Shown here: one piece after another, positions 9,427 to 19,202 of the stretch
Numbering within the stretch: position 1 is the stretch's first letter
Layout of the letters: each line of letters starts with the position of its first letter
Assembly (NCBI GenBank): GCA_947453725.1
Contig: CANGHH010000006.1
Span: forward strand, 124,001 to 188,000
Reading direction: 5' to 3'
From: Betaproteobacteria bacterium
GTDB taxonomy: Bacteria > Pseudomonadota > Gammaproteobacteria > Burkholderiales > Burkholderiaceae_C
DNA: 64,000 nucleotides
Notes under the pieces: model-generated
The model's input: only the letters and a program-made list of their open reading frames with translations
Databases searched by the model: none
What the model was told of the DNA's origin: nothing
Position numbers and translations under genes: made by a program

Positions 9427-10826
9427 TGCTCACCGACAAACAGTGCAAGAACGCCTCCTGCCCAGAGGGCAAGGCCCGTATTCGCGTGACCGACTCGGGC
9501 GGTCTCTACCTTGAGGTTGCCGGGGCTGGTTCGAAGCGCTGGTTCTGGAAGTACTACTTCGGCGGCAAGGAGAAGCGCCTGTCGTTGGGCAGCTACCCGG
9601 AAGTCAGTCTGAAGGATGCCCGGGCTGCTCGCGACGATGCGCGCAAGCAACACCAGTCAGGCGCAGACCCGGTACTCGCACGTCAGGTGGACCGTCTGAG
9701 TTCCCGCTTCGACGCGAACGCGAGCTTCGAGGTGACCGCCCGCGAGTTCCACGCGACCAAGAGGGTCGGCTGGAGCGACCACTACGCCAAGCGCTGGCTC
9801 GAACGCCTGGGCAAGGACATCTTCCCGTGGCTTGGAAAGCTGCCGCTGTCGCAGATCGGCGCGCCGATGCTGTTGCAGACCTTGCGCAGGGTAGAAGCTC
9901 GTGGCGCCCGGGAGCTTCCGCACTCGCTGCTGGAGGCCTGCAGCCAGGTGTTTCGATACGGCGTGTCGACTGGGCGGTGCGAACGCAGCCCTGCGGCTGA
10001 CCTTCGTGGCGCTTTGAAGCCGGTACTGACGCGGCACGTGTCCGCCATCGTTGAACCGGACAAGGTCGGCGACCTGATGCGGGCCATCGACGGTTATCAC
10101 GGACAGCTTGTGACGCGGACCGCACTCTGGCTGTCCGCCATGCTGTTCCAGCGTCCTGGCAACATTCGTCAGATGGAGTGGGGCGAACTGGATCTGGACC
10201 GGGGCATGTGGACCATACCGTCGGAGAAGATGAAGCGCACGAAGCGCGAAAAGCTGAACGGCCGCCCACACTTGGTGCCTCTGGCGCCGCAAGCCGTGGC
10301 GGGCCTGAAGGACCTGCATCCGCTGACGGGTCGAGGACGGTACGTCTTCCCTGCGCTCGTAAGTAGCAAGCGACCGATGAGCGAGAACACTGTGCGGGTG
10401 GCGCTCCGGCGCCTCGGCTTCGACAACGAGACCATGACACCTCACGGTTTCCGCGCCATGGCACGCACGGTCATGGTGGAGCGTCTCAACGTGGCCCCGG
10501 ACGTGATCGAGGCACAGCTGGCTCATGGGAAGTCCGGGCCGCTTGGCGCCGCATACGACCGAGCCGAGTTCCTGGATCAGCGCAGAGCCATGATGAACAC
10601 GTGGGCGACCTACCTTGAAGAGCTTCGGGACCAGCCAGCAACTGCTACCCGGAAGGGTGAACAGCCGGACTTCGGACCTGAGACTCGCGCGCGCGAGCCC
10701 GGCTCGGCAACGGTGGCGCGCAGGGCTGTGCCGCGTGTGGTCGCGATCGACGCCAAAGGGATGGGCTCTGGAGTGAGGGAATCGAAGAGGAAACCCTCGG
10801 GGAAGACGACTGTTGCGCCGTCTTGA
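9426..10826 (+). CDS. int: P4-type tyrosine site-specific integrase
   Basis: A 466-residue phage integrase-family recombinase that should insert and excise the ICE at tRNA-His. The N-terminal arm-binding domain (DUF4102-type: MLTDKQCKNASCPEGKARIRVTDSGGLYL, FGGKEKRLSLGSYPEVSLKDAR) is followed by a core-binding domain and the catalytic domain with the first Arg in QRPGNIRQMEW, HGFR, and the later His/Tyr region LAHGKSGPLGAAYDRAEFLDQR. The ATG at 9426 gives the family N-terminus; an upstream in-frame TTG at 9408 lies inside the leader hairpin. The C-terminal tail of about 60 basic residues is longer than usual. Confidence 0.93.
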   Translation: MLTDKQCKNASCPEGKARIRVTDSGGLYLEVAGAGSKRWFWKYYFGGKEKRLSLGSYPEVSLKDARAARDDARKQHQSGADPVLARQVDRLSSRFDANASFEVTAREFHATKRVGWSDHYAKRWLERLGKDIFPWLGKLPLSQIGAPMLLQTLRRVEARGARELPHSLLEACSQVFRYGVSTGRCERSPAADLRGALKPVLTRHVSAIVEPDKVGDLMRAIDGYHGQLVTRTALWLSAMLFQRPGNIRQMEWGELDLDRGMWTIPSEKMKRTKREKLNGRPHLVPLAPQAVAGLKDLHPLTGRGRYVFPALVSSKRPMSENTVRVALRRLGFDNETMTPHGFRAMARTVMVERLNVAPDVIEAQLAHGKSGPLGAAYDRAEFLDQRRAMMNTWATYLEELRDQPATATRKGEQPDFGPETRAREPGSATVARRAVPRVVAIDAKGMGSGVRESKRKPSGKTTVAPS

Positions 10827-10951
10827 GGGGCCGTACATAGCGCGCGGACCTGGGCGAACCCGGGAACCACTTGTTGCCGTGCCGCAATTCAATTTGGACG
10901 AGACTGTTCAATCTCGTTTGCGGCAAGGTCTGCCTTGAAGAGGTGACGATC

Positions 10952-11275
10952 ATGCGAAAGCTCATCTTCATCGGCATCGTCGCTGTCGGCGCGCTGGTCG
11001 GGTTGCTGTCGGCAGCCCAGGACGACTGGGCGACGCGCATGGTCATGTCGGCGGTTGGCGCCCTCTTTGCGGCTCCGATAGGAGCCGTGTTGACGCGAAG
11101 GCCCAAGTCCAAAGTTGTAGCGCCGGCCTGGGACGAGTCGCTGGAGGCAGGCGCCATCACTTCGCCCAAGGCGTTAGCCGCCAACTACTGGCGCGATAAG
11201 GGGCATCCGCCATTCATGAAGCCACAAGAAGCGGAACCGGACAAGCACATGTTCGACCCAGACAAGCTGGGCTGA
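10952..11275 (+). CDS. Small membrane protein of unknown function
   Basis: A 107-residue protein with an N-terminal hydrophobic helix (LIFIGIVAVGALVGLLSAA) and a second hydrophobic stretch (MSAVGALFAAPIGAVL), then a polar C-terminal domain with YWRDKGHPPFM. I do not recognise a family. The start ATG at 10952 follows GAGGTG; longer forms starting at 10871 would put a poorly hydrophobic stretch ahead of the signal-like helix. It lies between int and the tail-to-tail traG gene. Confidence 0.6.
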   Translation: MRKLIFIGIVAVGALVGLLSAAQDDWATRMVMSAVGALFAAPIGAVLTRRPKSKVVAPAWDESLEAGAITSPKALAANYWRDKGHPPFMKPQEAEPDKHMFDPDKLG

Positions 11276-14053
11276 CTACTTCCGCTTCAGCAGATCCGTG
11301 ACGGCATCCTTGGCGTTGTCGAGGGAAGCACTGGCGTCTTTGCTCACCTGCTTGCCAGACTGCTTCAGCAGCGACCGCCTCGACACCAGCGTGCCATCCT
11401 CGGTCTTCACGATTTCGGCTTCGCGGTCGAAGCCCTCGCGGCGAGCTTCAACGTCCCGGCGGACCTCAGCACCTCGAGACTGAACTTCACCGCGGGCGCC
11501 TGACGGTGCGGTGCCGCCGGTTGGTTGCGATTGTCGATCCCGCAGGAACCTTCCCGCTTCGGCGTCGCCGGTTAGTCGCCGTGTGTCCACATCTATCGTG
11601 GGATCAATGGTGCCTTTCTCCCGAAGGTACTCATCTCGCAGCTGATCAAAGGCGGCCGGGACGCCCGTGCCATCCGAGAACGTGCGGTTCGGCTTCAGAG
11701 ACTGCCTGGCAAGTTCGGCTTCCATCAAGGCGCGTGCTGCGGCACTGTTTCCCCCGTACTGCTCGGCGTACCGCGTAAACATCGCTAAGTTGTGCGGATC
11801 CTGGGCGATGTCGATCGAGATGACCTCGCCGCGCTCGTATGCTGAGGACATGCGCTCTGCGTAGGCCGTTCGCTCCGACATACTGGCATCGGCGCGGGCA
11901 GTGCGTGCGGCTGTAGAACTCAGGCGGGAGGCCATCTCGCGCGCCTCACGGGAGTCGGACGCAACGACACTCGCGAAGCTCGTGTCGCGGGACACTCGAT
12001 CGCCGAACTGCTTGAACTCGCTGATCTGTTCGCTGGTCATGTTTCCGAGGACTTTCTGCTCCTGTGCCGAAAGCCCTGAAAGGTAGGTCTTGTCCGCCGA
12101 CGCGTTGAGACGCCCGCCAGCGACAGCGGTATTTAGGCCGATGTGGGCCGCGGCTCCGAATGCAATGTTGGCAACTTGCGACTGCGACATGCCTGTGGTC
12201 TCGGCAACACTCCTCGTGATCTGATCCAGCCGATTCAGCGTCTGCCCGAGTTGCTCGAAACTGCTCGACGTCGAGCCGGTGGCGTTGCGCGTAGATCTCA
12301 GCTTCGACAGTCCGCGGCTGAATGCCTCGGACAGGACAGCAGAGCGCTCCGTGCTTGCCGCCACGGCTTCGCCTCTCGCGGCGTCGACCTGCCGGCTGGC
12401 GTCCTGAACGTCCTGCTCAGACAACCGCATCGAGACCACCCGCGATGCATACCCCTGGTTGCGCAACAAGCTGACAGCCGTGCGGCCGGTCAGCGCATTC
12501 GCTGAGAACGTGTTGCCGCTCAGGTCGTTCTGCCAACTGCTCATGAACGCGGAGGTGCGGTTCGGCGCCAGTTGCATCTGGTCCATCGCCACGTTGCCCA
12601 TGTTCACGTTGCCGACGGCCGCAGAACTGGTCGTGCCTGAAAGCATGCCCTGCAGGCCCGACAGGCCACCCACCAGCGCGGTTCCGAAGTTCTCCATGCG
12701 CTTGAGCGCAGCCCAGGCGATGAACGGGATGCTGATGGCCAGATAACCGACAACGGCTTCCCCGGAGATCGCCCGCGAGTAGATCGTCGACGCGGTCTGC
12801 AGCGACAGTGCCTTGGCGCCGGTCCCCAGGTCGGCCGCGGCGGCCAGGTCGTAGGCGGCGTAGATCGACGCCATGTAGTTCAGCACCGCGTAGAGCGGTG
12901 GCCAGAGTTGGATCCAGATCAGGATCGCGGCGTAGCCCTTGAATGCGATCATGGTTTCGCGGCCGCTGGTCAGCAGGAGCAGCAGCACCAGCAGCGGGAA
13001 GAGGGCATAGGTGACTGCCTCGATGACGTTGCGGAACACCGGCAGTGCCTGTTCCGCGACCTTGCCGTAGTTCAGCCAGGTGGCGTTCTGCTGTGCGACA
13101 GCCTGGGCACGGCCGACTGCGAGCACCATCGATGCCGGATCGTTGACCTTCTGGCCGATGATGCTGCTGGTGTCGTTGATCGCGTTGAGCACCGCGTTCT
13201 GGCGGATCAGGTCCGCTGCTGTCGCCGCGGCGTTGGCGATGCTGTTCTTCACATAGGCCTGCTGGATCTGGCCGGCTATTGCCCCTGCCGCAGCCGCACT
13301 GGGCAACGTCGGGTTCAGCTGGAAGGCCAGCTTGCCCTGGATGCGGGTGATCTGCGCCGGCAGCCGTCCGTTGAGATTCGTGTAGGCGTTCGGGCAGGTG
13401 TCCACCGTGACGGCGCCGCCTGCACCGGTGAGGGTCGTGAAGCGCGCCGGGTTCGGTGTTCCCATGAGCGTCCAGACATCGTCCGAGCCGGAGAACGCCC
13501 CGGGATCGACGGTGCCGTCGATCAGGTCGTACATCGTGCAGTTGTGGATGTAGTTGATCAGATCGGTGCGGAAGTTCGGGTCCTGAAACACGACGCTGCC
13601 GGTGTCGCGGATCAGGCGGTTACCGAACATCAGCCCGTTCTTCTCGTAGGTGAGTTCGCTGGGTAGCCCGCCGACACCCGGGATGACCTGGAAGGCCGTC
13701 TCGAACAGGCCGGTCAGCGTGTGGCCGATGGTGCTGGTGATGCTGCCCAGCATGGCCACACCGAAGGGCACGTTGGCCACCACCTTCACCGCCGAGCCGC
13801 CGGTCTTGTCGACGATGCCCACGGTGACGCGCGGCACGATGAGCACCGAAAACACCAGCAGCACCGTGCCGAGCCACTTCCAGCCCTGCAACTTCTCGGG
13901 CGCAAACGCGTAGGCGATCAACGCGGCGGCGAAGCCGCAGAAGGCGACCGCCGCCGCGGCGGCCATGTAGTCGCTGGAGGCATGGATGGCCGCGGCCGCG
14001 TTGAAGATGCCGAACAGGCTGTCGGAGTTCTGGTAGGCGTAGATCTCCCACAT
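11276..14053 (-). CDS. traG: Conjugative mating-pair stabilisation / pilus assembly protein TraG
   Basis: A 925-residue inner-membrane protein of F-type systems. Its N-terminal membrane domain supports pilus assembly with TraN and its C-terminal periplasmic part acts in mating-pair stabilisation and entry exclusion. The N-terminus (MWEIYAYQNSDSLFGIFNAAAAI) is diagnostic. Hydrophobic segments lie at about residues 30-60, 65-85, 345-370 and 425-450, followed by a long Ser/Thr/Ala-rich helical C-terminal half. The length matches F TraG (about 940). It is the last gene of the tra operon, 34 bases after traH. Confidence 0.93.
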   Translation of the reverse strand: MWEIYAYQNSDSLFGIFNAAAAIHASSDYMAAAAAVAFCGFAAALIAYAFAPEKLQGWKWLGTVLLVFSVLIVPRVTVGIVDKTGGSAVKVVANVPFGVAMLGSITSTIGHTLTGLFETAFQVIPGVGGLPSELTYEKNGLMFGNRLIRDTGSVVFQDPNFRTDLINYIHNCTMYDLIDGTVDPGAFSGSDDVWTLMGTPNPARFTTLTGAGGAVTVDTCPNAYTNLNGRLPAQITRIQGKLAFQLNPTLPSAAAAGAIAGQIQQAYVKNSIANAAATAADLIRQNAVLNAINDTSSIIGQKVNDPASMVLAVGRAQAVAQQNATWLNYGKVAEQALPVFRNVIEAVTYALFPLLVLLLLLTSGRETMIAFKGYAAILIWIQLWPPLYAVLNYMASIYAAYDLAAAADLGTGAKALSLQTASTIYSRAISGEAVVGYLAISIPFIAWAALKRMENFGTALVGGLSGLQGMLSGTTSSAAVGNVNMGNVAMDQMQLAPNRTSAFMSSWQNDLSGNTFSANALTGRTAVSLLRNQGYASRVVSMRLSEQDVQDASRQVDAARGEAVAASTERSAVLSEAFSRGLSKLRSTRNATGSTSSSFEQLGQTLNRLDQITRSVAETTGMSQSQVANIAFGAAAHIGLNTAVAGGRLNASADKTYLSGLSAQEQKVLGNMTSEQISEFKQFGDRVSRDTSFASVVASDSREAREMASRLSSTAARTARADASMSERTAYAERMSSAYERGEVISIDIAQDPHNLAMFTRYAEQYGGNSAAARALMEAELARQSLKPNRTFSDGTGVPAAFDQLRDEYLREKGTIDPTIDVDTRRLTGDAEAGRFLRDRQSQPTGGTAPSGARGEVQSRGAEVRRDVEARREGFDREAEIVKTEDGTLVSRRSLLKQSGKQVSKDASASLDNAKDAVTDLLKRK

Positions 14054-14087
14054 GACGAGCCCCCGAATTCGCCGAGTGCGCTGCCGC

Positions 14088-15548
14088 CTATCGCGACAGG
14101 AAGGCAGCCTGCTGGCCCAGCATGTCCATCACGTGTTGCGGCATGCTGGATCGAAGCTGGCGCTCCAACTGCTCCAGATGGCTGGACACGGCCCGGAACG
14201 AGCCGACCTTCTGGTACAGCAGGTTCTTCTCCTGCGACAACTGAAGCAGCATGGCCTGCGCGCGCTGACGCACGTGGTTGGCGAGGTCGCGCTGCGTCTG
14301 CTGCAGCGTGTAGTCCTTGTCGAGCGCCGCCATGCCCACGCGAAGGTTGCGCTCCAGGAAGACGTACGCGTAGTCGGCGGCGATGACGTCGCGGTATTGG
14401 CCGATCAGACTGTCCGAAAGGCCCGACCCGGGGATGGTCGCGCCGATCGACAGCATCTTGTAGACGGGCTCGGTGGTCTGGTTGACGAAGCCGACTTCGG
14501 CCGAGTTGTTGGGGATGGCGGCGCGCGTGGCGATCTTGTCGGCGATCGAGCGCATCATGGTCTCCACCCGCGCCGTGAACGGCGTGTGCGTGTAGGCCGG
14601 GTTCAGCGTCACCACGTCGCAGTTGACATAGTCGTTGCAGCGCAGCATGTGCTGGGTCACGTTGGTGCCGGCGCCGGGGGCCTGGCCGTAGAGCAACTGA
14701 CTGATCGAGGTGATGGTCGGCGCGATTGGCTCGGGGTCGCGCGCGTCCTCCTCGGCGTGGAAGATCACGGTGCCGACGATGCTCATGATCAGCTCGCGCT
14801 CCGGATCGTCGAGCGAGGCGCCTGTGCGCTGCAGCGCCTTCCAGGTCAGGTTGCCGACGAAGGGCGCCTTGTTGCGCACATTGGAGTCGCCGGATGAGCG
14901 GGCGGTGGCCAGGATGCTGGTGCGGTCGGTGGCGCAGCGCCGGCGCGCCGCGTCGCGGTCGCTCTCCAGCCCCGTCTCGATCGCCAGATCGGCGCAGGCC
15001 TCCTGGGAGCTGTAGCCTGCCGCTTCGGCCGCCGTGCTGACGATGGCCTTGGCCGTCTCGCAGGAGTTGATGCGGGCGTTGTTGATCCAGGTCTCCAGCC
15101 CCTTCGCCCACTTGGTCAGGCCCCCCAGCAAGGGCGAGACCGATTCGAGCGCGAGCTGGAAGGCGATGCCCGGCAGCGCGGCGGTGATGTTGCGCAGCAT
15201 GTTCTTGAACTCGGCGGCCGAGATGTGGGAGAACGAACCGCCGAACACGTCGATGCCGCCGCAGCCAGCCTTGGCGCTGGGGAACTGGATCGCCGCGAGC
15301 TGGTAGACCTTGTTGGGCGCGCGCATGAACAAGCTGCCGCCGGTATAGGTGTTGAAGGTCTGGCCGCGGAACGCGCCGGGCGCCGTGTAGTTGCCGATTG
15401 CTCCGAGGCTGTTGAACATGTTGTTCACTTCGGTGTTCAGGTCCCCGGCACGTAGGGTGATCGGCGACAGGGCGAGTGCGGTGGCCGCGACCGTCGCGAT
15501 CGTCGCTCTGGCGCGTCCGGCCATGCGTTGCGCTTTCAGCGAGTTCAT
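14088..15548 (-). CDS. traH: Conjugal transfer pilus assembly protein TraH
   Basis: A 486-residue periplasmic protein needed for F-type pilus assembly and retraction, working with TraF, TraW, TraU and TrbC-type proteins. It has a signal peptide (ending near ALSPITLRAGD) and the TraH landmarks GGSLFMRAP, AGCGGIDVFGGSFSHI, EFKNMLRNI and QCN-type cysteines (ARINSCETAK, MLRCNDYVNCD). The C-terminal part is predicted helical. An RBS AGGAG precedes the ATG. It lies between traF (21 bases upstream) and traG. Confidence 0.93.
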   Translation of the reverse strand: MNSLKAQRMAGRARATIATVAATALALSPITLRAGDLNTEVNNMFNSLGAIGNYTAPGAFRGQTFNTYTGGSLFMRAPNKVYQLAAIQFPSAKAGCGGIDVFGGSFSHISAAEFKNMLRNITAALPGIAFQLALESVSPLLGGLTKWAKGLETWINNARINSCETAKAIVSTAAEAAGYSSQEACADLAIETGLESDRDAARRRCATDRTSILATARSSGDSNVRNKAPFVGNLTWKALQRTGASLDDPERELIMSIVGTVIFHAEEDARDPEPIAPTITSISQLLYGQAPGAGTNVTQHMLRCNDYVNCDVVTLNPAYTHTPFTARVETMMRSIADKIATRAAIPNNSAEVGFVNQTTEPVYKMLSIGATIPGSGLSDSLIGQYRDVIAADYAYVFLERNLRVGMAALDKDYTLQQTQRDLANHVRQRAQAMLLQLSQEKNLLYQKVGSFRAVSSHLEQLERQLRSSMPQHVMDMLGQQAAFLSR

Positions 15549-15569
15549 GAGGGTGCTCCTCTTGAGTCG

Positions 15570-16421
15570 TCAGGGCGGCCCGGATTGCCGCGCGAGTAGG
15601 GACGTGGCCGACTCCGCGGGTGACGCTGTGGAGGGTGCCGCGACGATGGCGATCCGTTCCACCAACTGCGCTTCCGACAGCACACCGAAGCCGATGGGCG
15701 TGATCTTTCCGGTGAAGGGCTGGGCGAGGTAGACGGCCGGGACCTGGGTGACCTTCAGCGTGGTCGCAATGCCGTTGTCGCGCCGTGCGTCCGGGAAGCC
15801 AGGCATCGGCCCACCATCGACGCTGATCGCCACCACGCGGATGCCGTGGCGTGCCTGGAACGCTTCCAGCGTCGGCGCGAAGGCATGGCAGTAGGGACAG
15901 TCGCTGCGGAAGAAGAAGAACAGCACATGGTCGCGTCCCAGCGCACCGATCGACTCGCCGCGCTGGGACATCTGCAGCTGGTCGAAGACCTCCAGTGCCT
16001 TGGCGTTGACAGGGCGGCCCTGCAGGGTCGGATCCAGCTCGGGCGTGGCCCAGGCGATGCGCTGTGCGACGTCGGCGAAGGTGGAAGCGCGCGCCACCAC
16101 CTTGGCCTCAAGCTCCATGTAGCGACGCACGTTCGCTTCGGTCGGCCGCATGATGGCGATGTTCCGGCTCTCCTCGAGCGACTTCTGCAGGCGCTCGAAC
16201 TCGACGATCTCGGGCGGCTTGCCGGAAGTGGGCCTCGAAGCGGAAGGGGTGACCTTGGGTGGCGGTGAGGGTCGGTCCTCGGGTTCCGGTTCGGGCTCTT
16301 CGTAGAAATGCCAGCCGCGCCACGCATCGGACCAGTAGCGCGACGCCGTGGCCTGCGCCTCGGCGGTCAACGGCAAGATGACAGTCGACAGCAACGACAG
16401 CGAAACGAGGATCCGCTTCAT
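15570..16421 (-). CDS. traF: Conjugal pilus assembly protein TraF (thioredoxin-like)
   Basis: A 283-residue periplasmic protein with a signal peptide (MKRILVSLSLLSTVILPLTAEAQA) and a thioredoxin-like fold in the C-terminal half. Unlike F-plasmid TraF it keeps a CPYC redox motif (RSDCPYCHAFAP) followed by the cis-proline segment KVTQVPAVYLAQP, so it may act as an oxidoreductase on the many cysteines of TraN, TraU and TraH. A Pro/Glu-rich linker follows the mature N-terminus. The ATG at 16421 is chosen because it gives a good signal peptide. Confidence 0.9.
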   Translation of the reverse strand: MKRILVSLSLLSTVILPLTAEAQATASRYWSDAWRGWHFYEEPEPEPEDRPSPPPKVTPSASRPTSGKPPEIVEFERLQKSLEESRNIAIMRPTEANVRRYMELEAKVVARASTFADVAQRIAWATPELDPTLQGRPVNAKALEVFDQLQMSQRGESIGALGRDHVLFFFFRSDCPYCHAFAPTLEAFQARHGIRVVAISVDGGPMPGFPDARRDNGIATTLKVTQVPAVYLAQPFTGKITPIGFGVLSEAQLVERIAIVAAPSTASPAESATSLLARQSGPP

Positions 16422-16431
16422 CACCGGCCCC

Positions 16432-16806
16432 TCACGACAACGACTTGGGCGGTTGCCCGTCGCGGCAGTAGTTGATGCCGAAGTCGATGGTCTGCCGACG
16501 CGGTGCCGGCACGCCGGGCAGCTGGACACCGTCCTGCCAGAAGCGCACTTTCAGGCGGCGGCAGCCTTTCTGGGCATAGCGCCGTTCGGTGGAAACGTCG
16601 ATGTAGATCGGTGTTGTGCCCTTGAAGCGCTGCGTGATCGCGTCGGCGATGTCGCCCACCAAAACGCCATGGGCCTGCCCGCTCGGCGCATCGATGGCGG
16701 CGATCAGCAGCAGCTTGGCGTCCTGCACCGGCGTGCGGTCCTGCGCCATGGCTCCCGAGCCGACGCCGATGACCATCGCCAGCGCGAGCATCGGATGCGG
16801 CTTCAT
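16432..16806 (-). CDS. Small exported protein in the tra operon
   Basis: A 124-residue protein with a signal peptide (MKPHPMLALAMVIGVGSGAMA) and two cysteines (QKGCRRLKV, INYCRDGQ). Its ATG overlaps the traN stop by 4 bases and it ends 10 bases before traF, so it is translationally coupled within the mating-pair gene set. I do not recognise a named family; a periplasmic accessory role is inference from position and signal only. Confidence 0.75.
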   Translation of the reverse strand: MKPHPMLALAMVIGVGSGAMAQDRTPVQDAKLLLIAAIDAPSGQAHGVLVGDIADAITQRFKGTTPIYIDVSTERRYAQKGCRRLKVRFWQDGVQLPGVPAPRRQTIDFGINYCRDGQPPKSLS

Positions 16807-19202
16807 TGGCACCTCCCCTGGCCGTAGTAGCAGGTCGGGATGCGGCTGGCGCCGTTGCCTTGCAGCGTGGCCACGTCGGGCAGCATCGGCACGAGCGACG
16901 CGTAGAACTCCGACAGGTCCATCGCCGCAAAGTTGAGCGTCTGGAGTTGCGCGACGGTGAAGCCAGAGCAGTCGGCGCTCTGCGCTCCACCCCAGCCCTT
17001 GCCGATCTGCGCGCGGCCCTGCTCGTTGACGATGCGGGCGAGCATCGAGTTGAAGCAGCACTTCGAGGTCGTGTGTTCGATGCACGACACGCAGGCGCCG
17101 AGGATCCGAATGCAGGACGAGCACCAGGTGCCGATCGTGTGGCACAGCTTGGCGCCTTCCTTCATCGCCAGCTTTCCTTCGTCCTCGTTGCAGGACATCA
17201 TCGACAGGATGATGTAGATGACCACGGCGATGACCAGCGACCAGGGGTCGAAGGCGACGACCAGGCTGTCGCCGGCATAGAGCACGGACGAGCCGGCCGG
17301 CAGTGCGGTGCCGTTGACCGCGACCGTTACGCCGTAGCTCGTGAAGCTGCCGCTGAAGCCGGCGCCGGACAGCAGGGCCGACATGCCCTGGTACAGGAAC
17401 TCCCGGTTCTCGGAGTTCATCAGCACGTCGTAGACCAGCCGTGAGCCGCTGCCGAACAGGCTTTGGTTGGTCATGCCCGCGCCCGCAGCGTCGGCGTAGC
17501 AGCAGTTCTTCAGCAGGCGGTCTCGGCAGCGGTTCTCCTCACCCTTGAACACCTGCATGCGGTCGGAGTCGAGATACACGCCCGCCTCCCGGCCCGCCTC
17601 CAGCATCGACATGCTGCGCGCGAAGTCGGCGTCGTTCGGTGCGCTGATGTCGAAGCAGTTGCCGTTCAGGCAGAAGACGTTGGACGGGCAGTTGCTGGCC
17701 GTGGTGACGCTCTGCGCCGGCACCGGGCAGCTGTAGCCGTCTTCAACGACCTCGCAGACGCCCGTGGTGGCGTTGGTCCGCTTGCACGCCGAGCTCTGCG
17801 GGGTGCAACCGGCGGCCACCAGCGGCGCGCACTGGTCGACCGGCGCTCCGCTGCTGCAGGTCATCGTGCTCGTGTACTCCCAGCAGTCGCGATACACCGA
17901 GACGCCGTCGATCACCTTGGTCGCCGGGCCGTCGGTGCAGACGGCGGCCGTGCTGACGGTGCAGCGGCCACCGGCCGCGAGCGCCGGGCATTGGTCGTCC
18001 CAGCGGTCGGTTGCGGTCACGGCCGTGGTCGGTCGCGTGTAGGTCAACCGCATCGTCGGGATTGGGCCGTAGGCCGGATTGGGTGCCCAACCGACCACGG
18101 CGCGATCGGCGTCGATGTTCCAGTAGTAGCCCGGCACCGTGCCCGTGATGTCGGTGCCGGCGTAGGGTGTCCAGCCGCCGGCCGGCGCATAACACTTGGC
18201 GCCATCCAGCACGGTCGTCGTGCAGCCGTTGTCGCCCTGACACAGGGTGTCCTGGATGTTGTCGCCGCTCTGTGTGCCGGCACGGCAGGCCGCGTAGATC
18301 TTCAGGAAGGGCTCGGCGCTGGTGCAACTGAAGCCCGAGTCGCCGTTGCCGGAGCAGATCTCCTGTACCTCGGCGGCGATCATCGCGGTCAGGCTGCAGG
18401 TGCTGCCGGCACAGGACTTGTCCGCCACCCAGACGCCGGTGCGGATCGGCAGACCGGTCATGCCGGAGTAGTTCGTCTCCAGCACCGCGACCATCTCGGG
18501 GAAGACCACCGGCGTCGTCATGTTCACGTCGAAGAAGGTCAGCGGGTTGCTGTCCTGCGTGACCCGGAAGTGCTGCGCCGTTTCCGGCCGGTCGGGAAGG
18601 CATTGGACGTCGATGCCGGCGCGGCCGGACCCGGCGTGGGCGAACCAGTCGCCCGGTGTGCAGCTCGTGGTGCGATCGGTGGCGACCGTCAGCGACCGGG
18701 CGCAGCTGTAGTTGCCGACACCCAGGTAGCGCAGGCAACTGCGCGTCTGGGTCGTGGCGGGCTGGTTGGTAACCGTGGTCGTGCAGCCGCTGTAGTACGC
18801 CGCCAGGCTGCCGAGCACATTGGACGGGCTGCGAGCGATATCGCGGGCGGCGGCCACGGCCGGATCGTCAGGAGAGACCGCGGGTCGGGGCGTGTTCGCG
18901 GAGCTGAGCGCGCCGCGCTGCGCCTGGCAGGTCGGGTCGTTCGGCAGCGTCGCGCACAGCGCCAGGCGTGCGTTGCCCTGGGACGCGAGGTTCGGCTGTC
19001 GGTAGTAGGACCGCTCCGGCGGCGTGGTCGTGTAGCCGGGCACGACGCCAGTGGCGCTGGGGGCGGTGACGCTGCCGCGCGCCACCGGGTTCGCGGCCTG
19101 GCCGGCGGCGACACCTTCCTCGTGCGGACCGGCCACGCTCGCGGTCTGGGTCGTCACGAAGCAGACGAGCGTGAACCAGACGACCACCTTGCGCAGGCTC
19201 AT
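16803..19202 (-). CDS. traN: Mating-pair stabilisation outer-membrane protein TraN
   Basis: A 799-residue cysteine-rich protein. TraN sits in the donor outer membrane and binds receptors on the recipient to stabilise mating pairs, so its central region usually fixes host specificity. Seen here: signal peptide (MSLRKVVVWFTLVCFVTTQTASVAG), a central extracellular part with many spaced cysteines (CAGSTCSLT, EICSGNGDSGFSC, CQGDNGCTT), and the conserved C-terminal block with ENRCRDRLLKNCCYADA, CSSCIRILGACVSC and GAQSADCSGFTVAQLQTLNF. An alternative start upstream lacks a signal. ATG overlaps the trbC stop. Confidence 0.93.
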   Translation of the reverse strand: MSLRKVVVWFTLVCFVTTQTASVAGPHEEGVAAGQAANPVARGSVTAPSATGVVPGYTTTPPERSYYRQPNLASQGNARLALCATLPNDPTCQAQRGALSSANTPRPAVSPDDPAVAAARDIARSPSNVLGSLAAYYSGCTTTVTNQPATTQTRSCLRYLGVGNYSCARSLTVATDRTTSCTPGDWFAHAGSGRAGIDVQCLPDRPETAQHFRVTQDSNPLTFFDVNMTTPVVFPEMVAVLETNYSGMTGLPIRTGVWVADKSCAGSTCSLTAMIAAEVQEICSGNGDSGFSCTSAEPFLKIYAACRAGTQSGDNIQDTLCQGDNGCTTTVLDGAKCYAPAGGWTPYAGTDITGTVPGYYWNIDADRAVVGWAPNPAYGPIPTMRLTYTRPTTAVTATDRWDDQCPALAAGGRCTVSTAAVCTDGPATKVIDGVSVYRDCWEYTSTMTCSSGAPVDQCAPLVAAGCTPQSSACKRTNATTGVCEVVEDGYSCPVPAQSVTTASNCPSNVFCLNGNCFDISAPNDADFARSMSMLEAGREAGVYLDSDRMQVFKGEENRCRDRLLKNCCYADAAGAGMTNQSLFGSGSRLVYDVLMNSENREFLYQGMSALLSGAGFSGSFTSYGVTVAVNGTALPAGSSVLYAGDSLVVAFDPWSLVIAVVIYIILSMMSCNEDEGKLAMKEGAKLCHTIGTWCSSCIRILGACVSCIEHTTSKCCFNSMLARIVNEQGRAQIGKGWGGAQSADCSGFTVAQLQTLNFAAMDLSEFYASLVPMLPDVATLQGNGASRIPTCYYGQGRCQ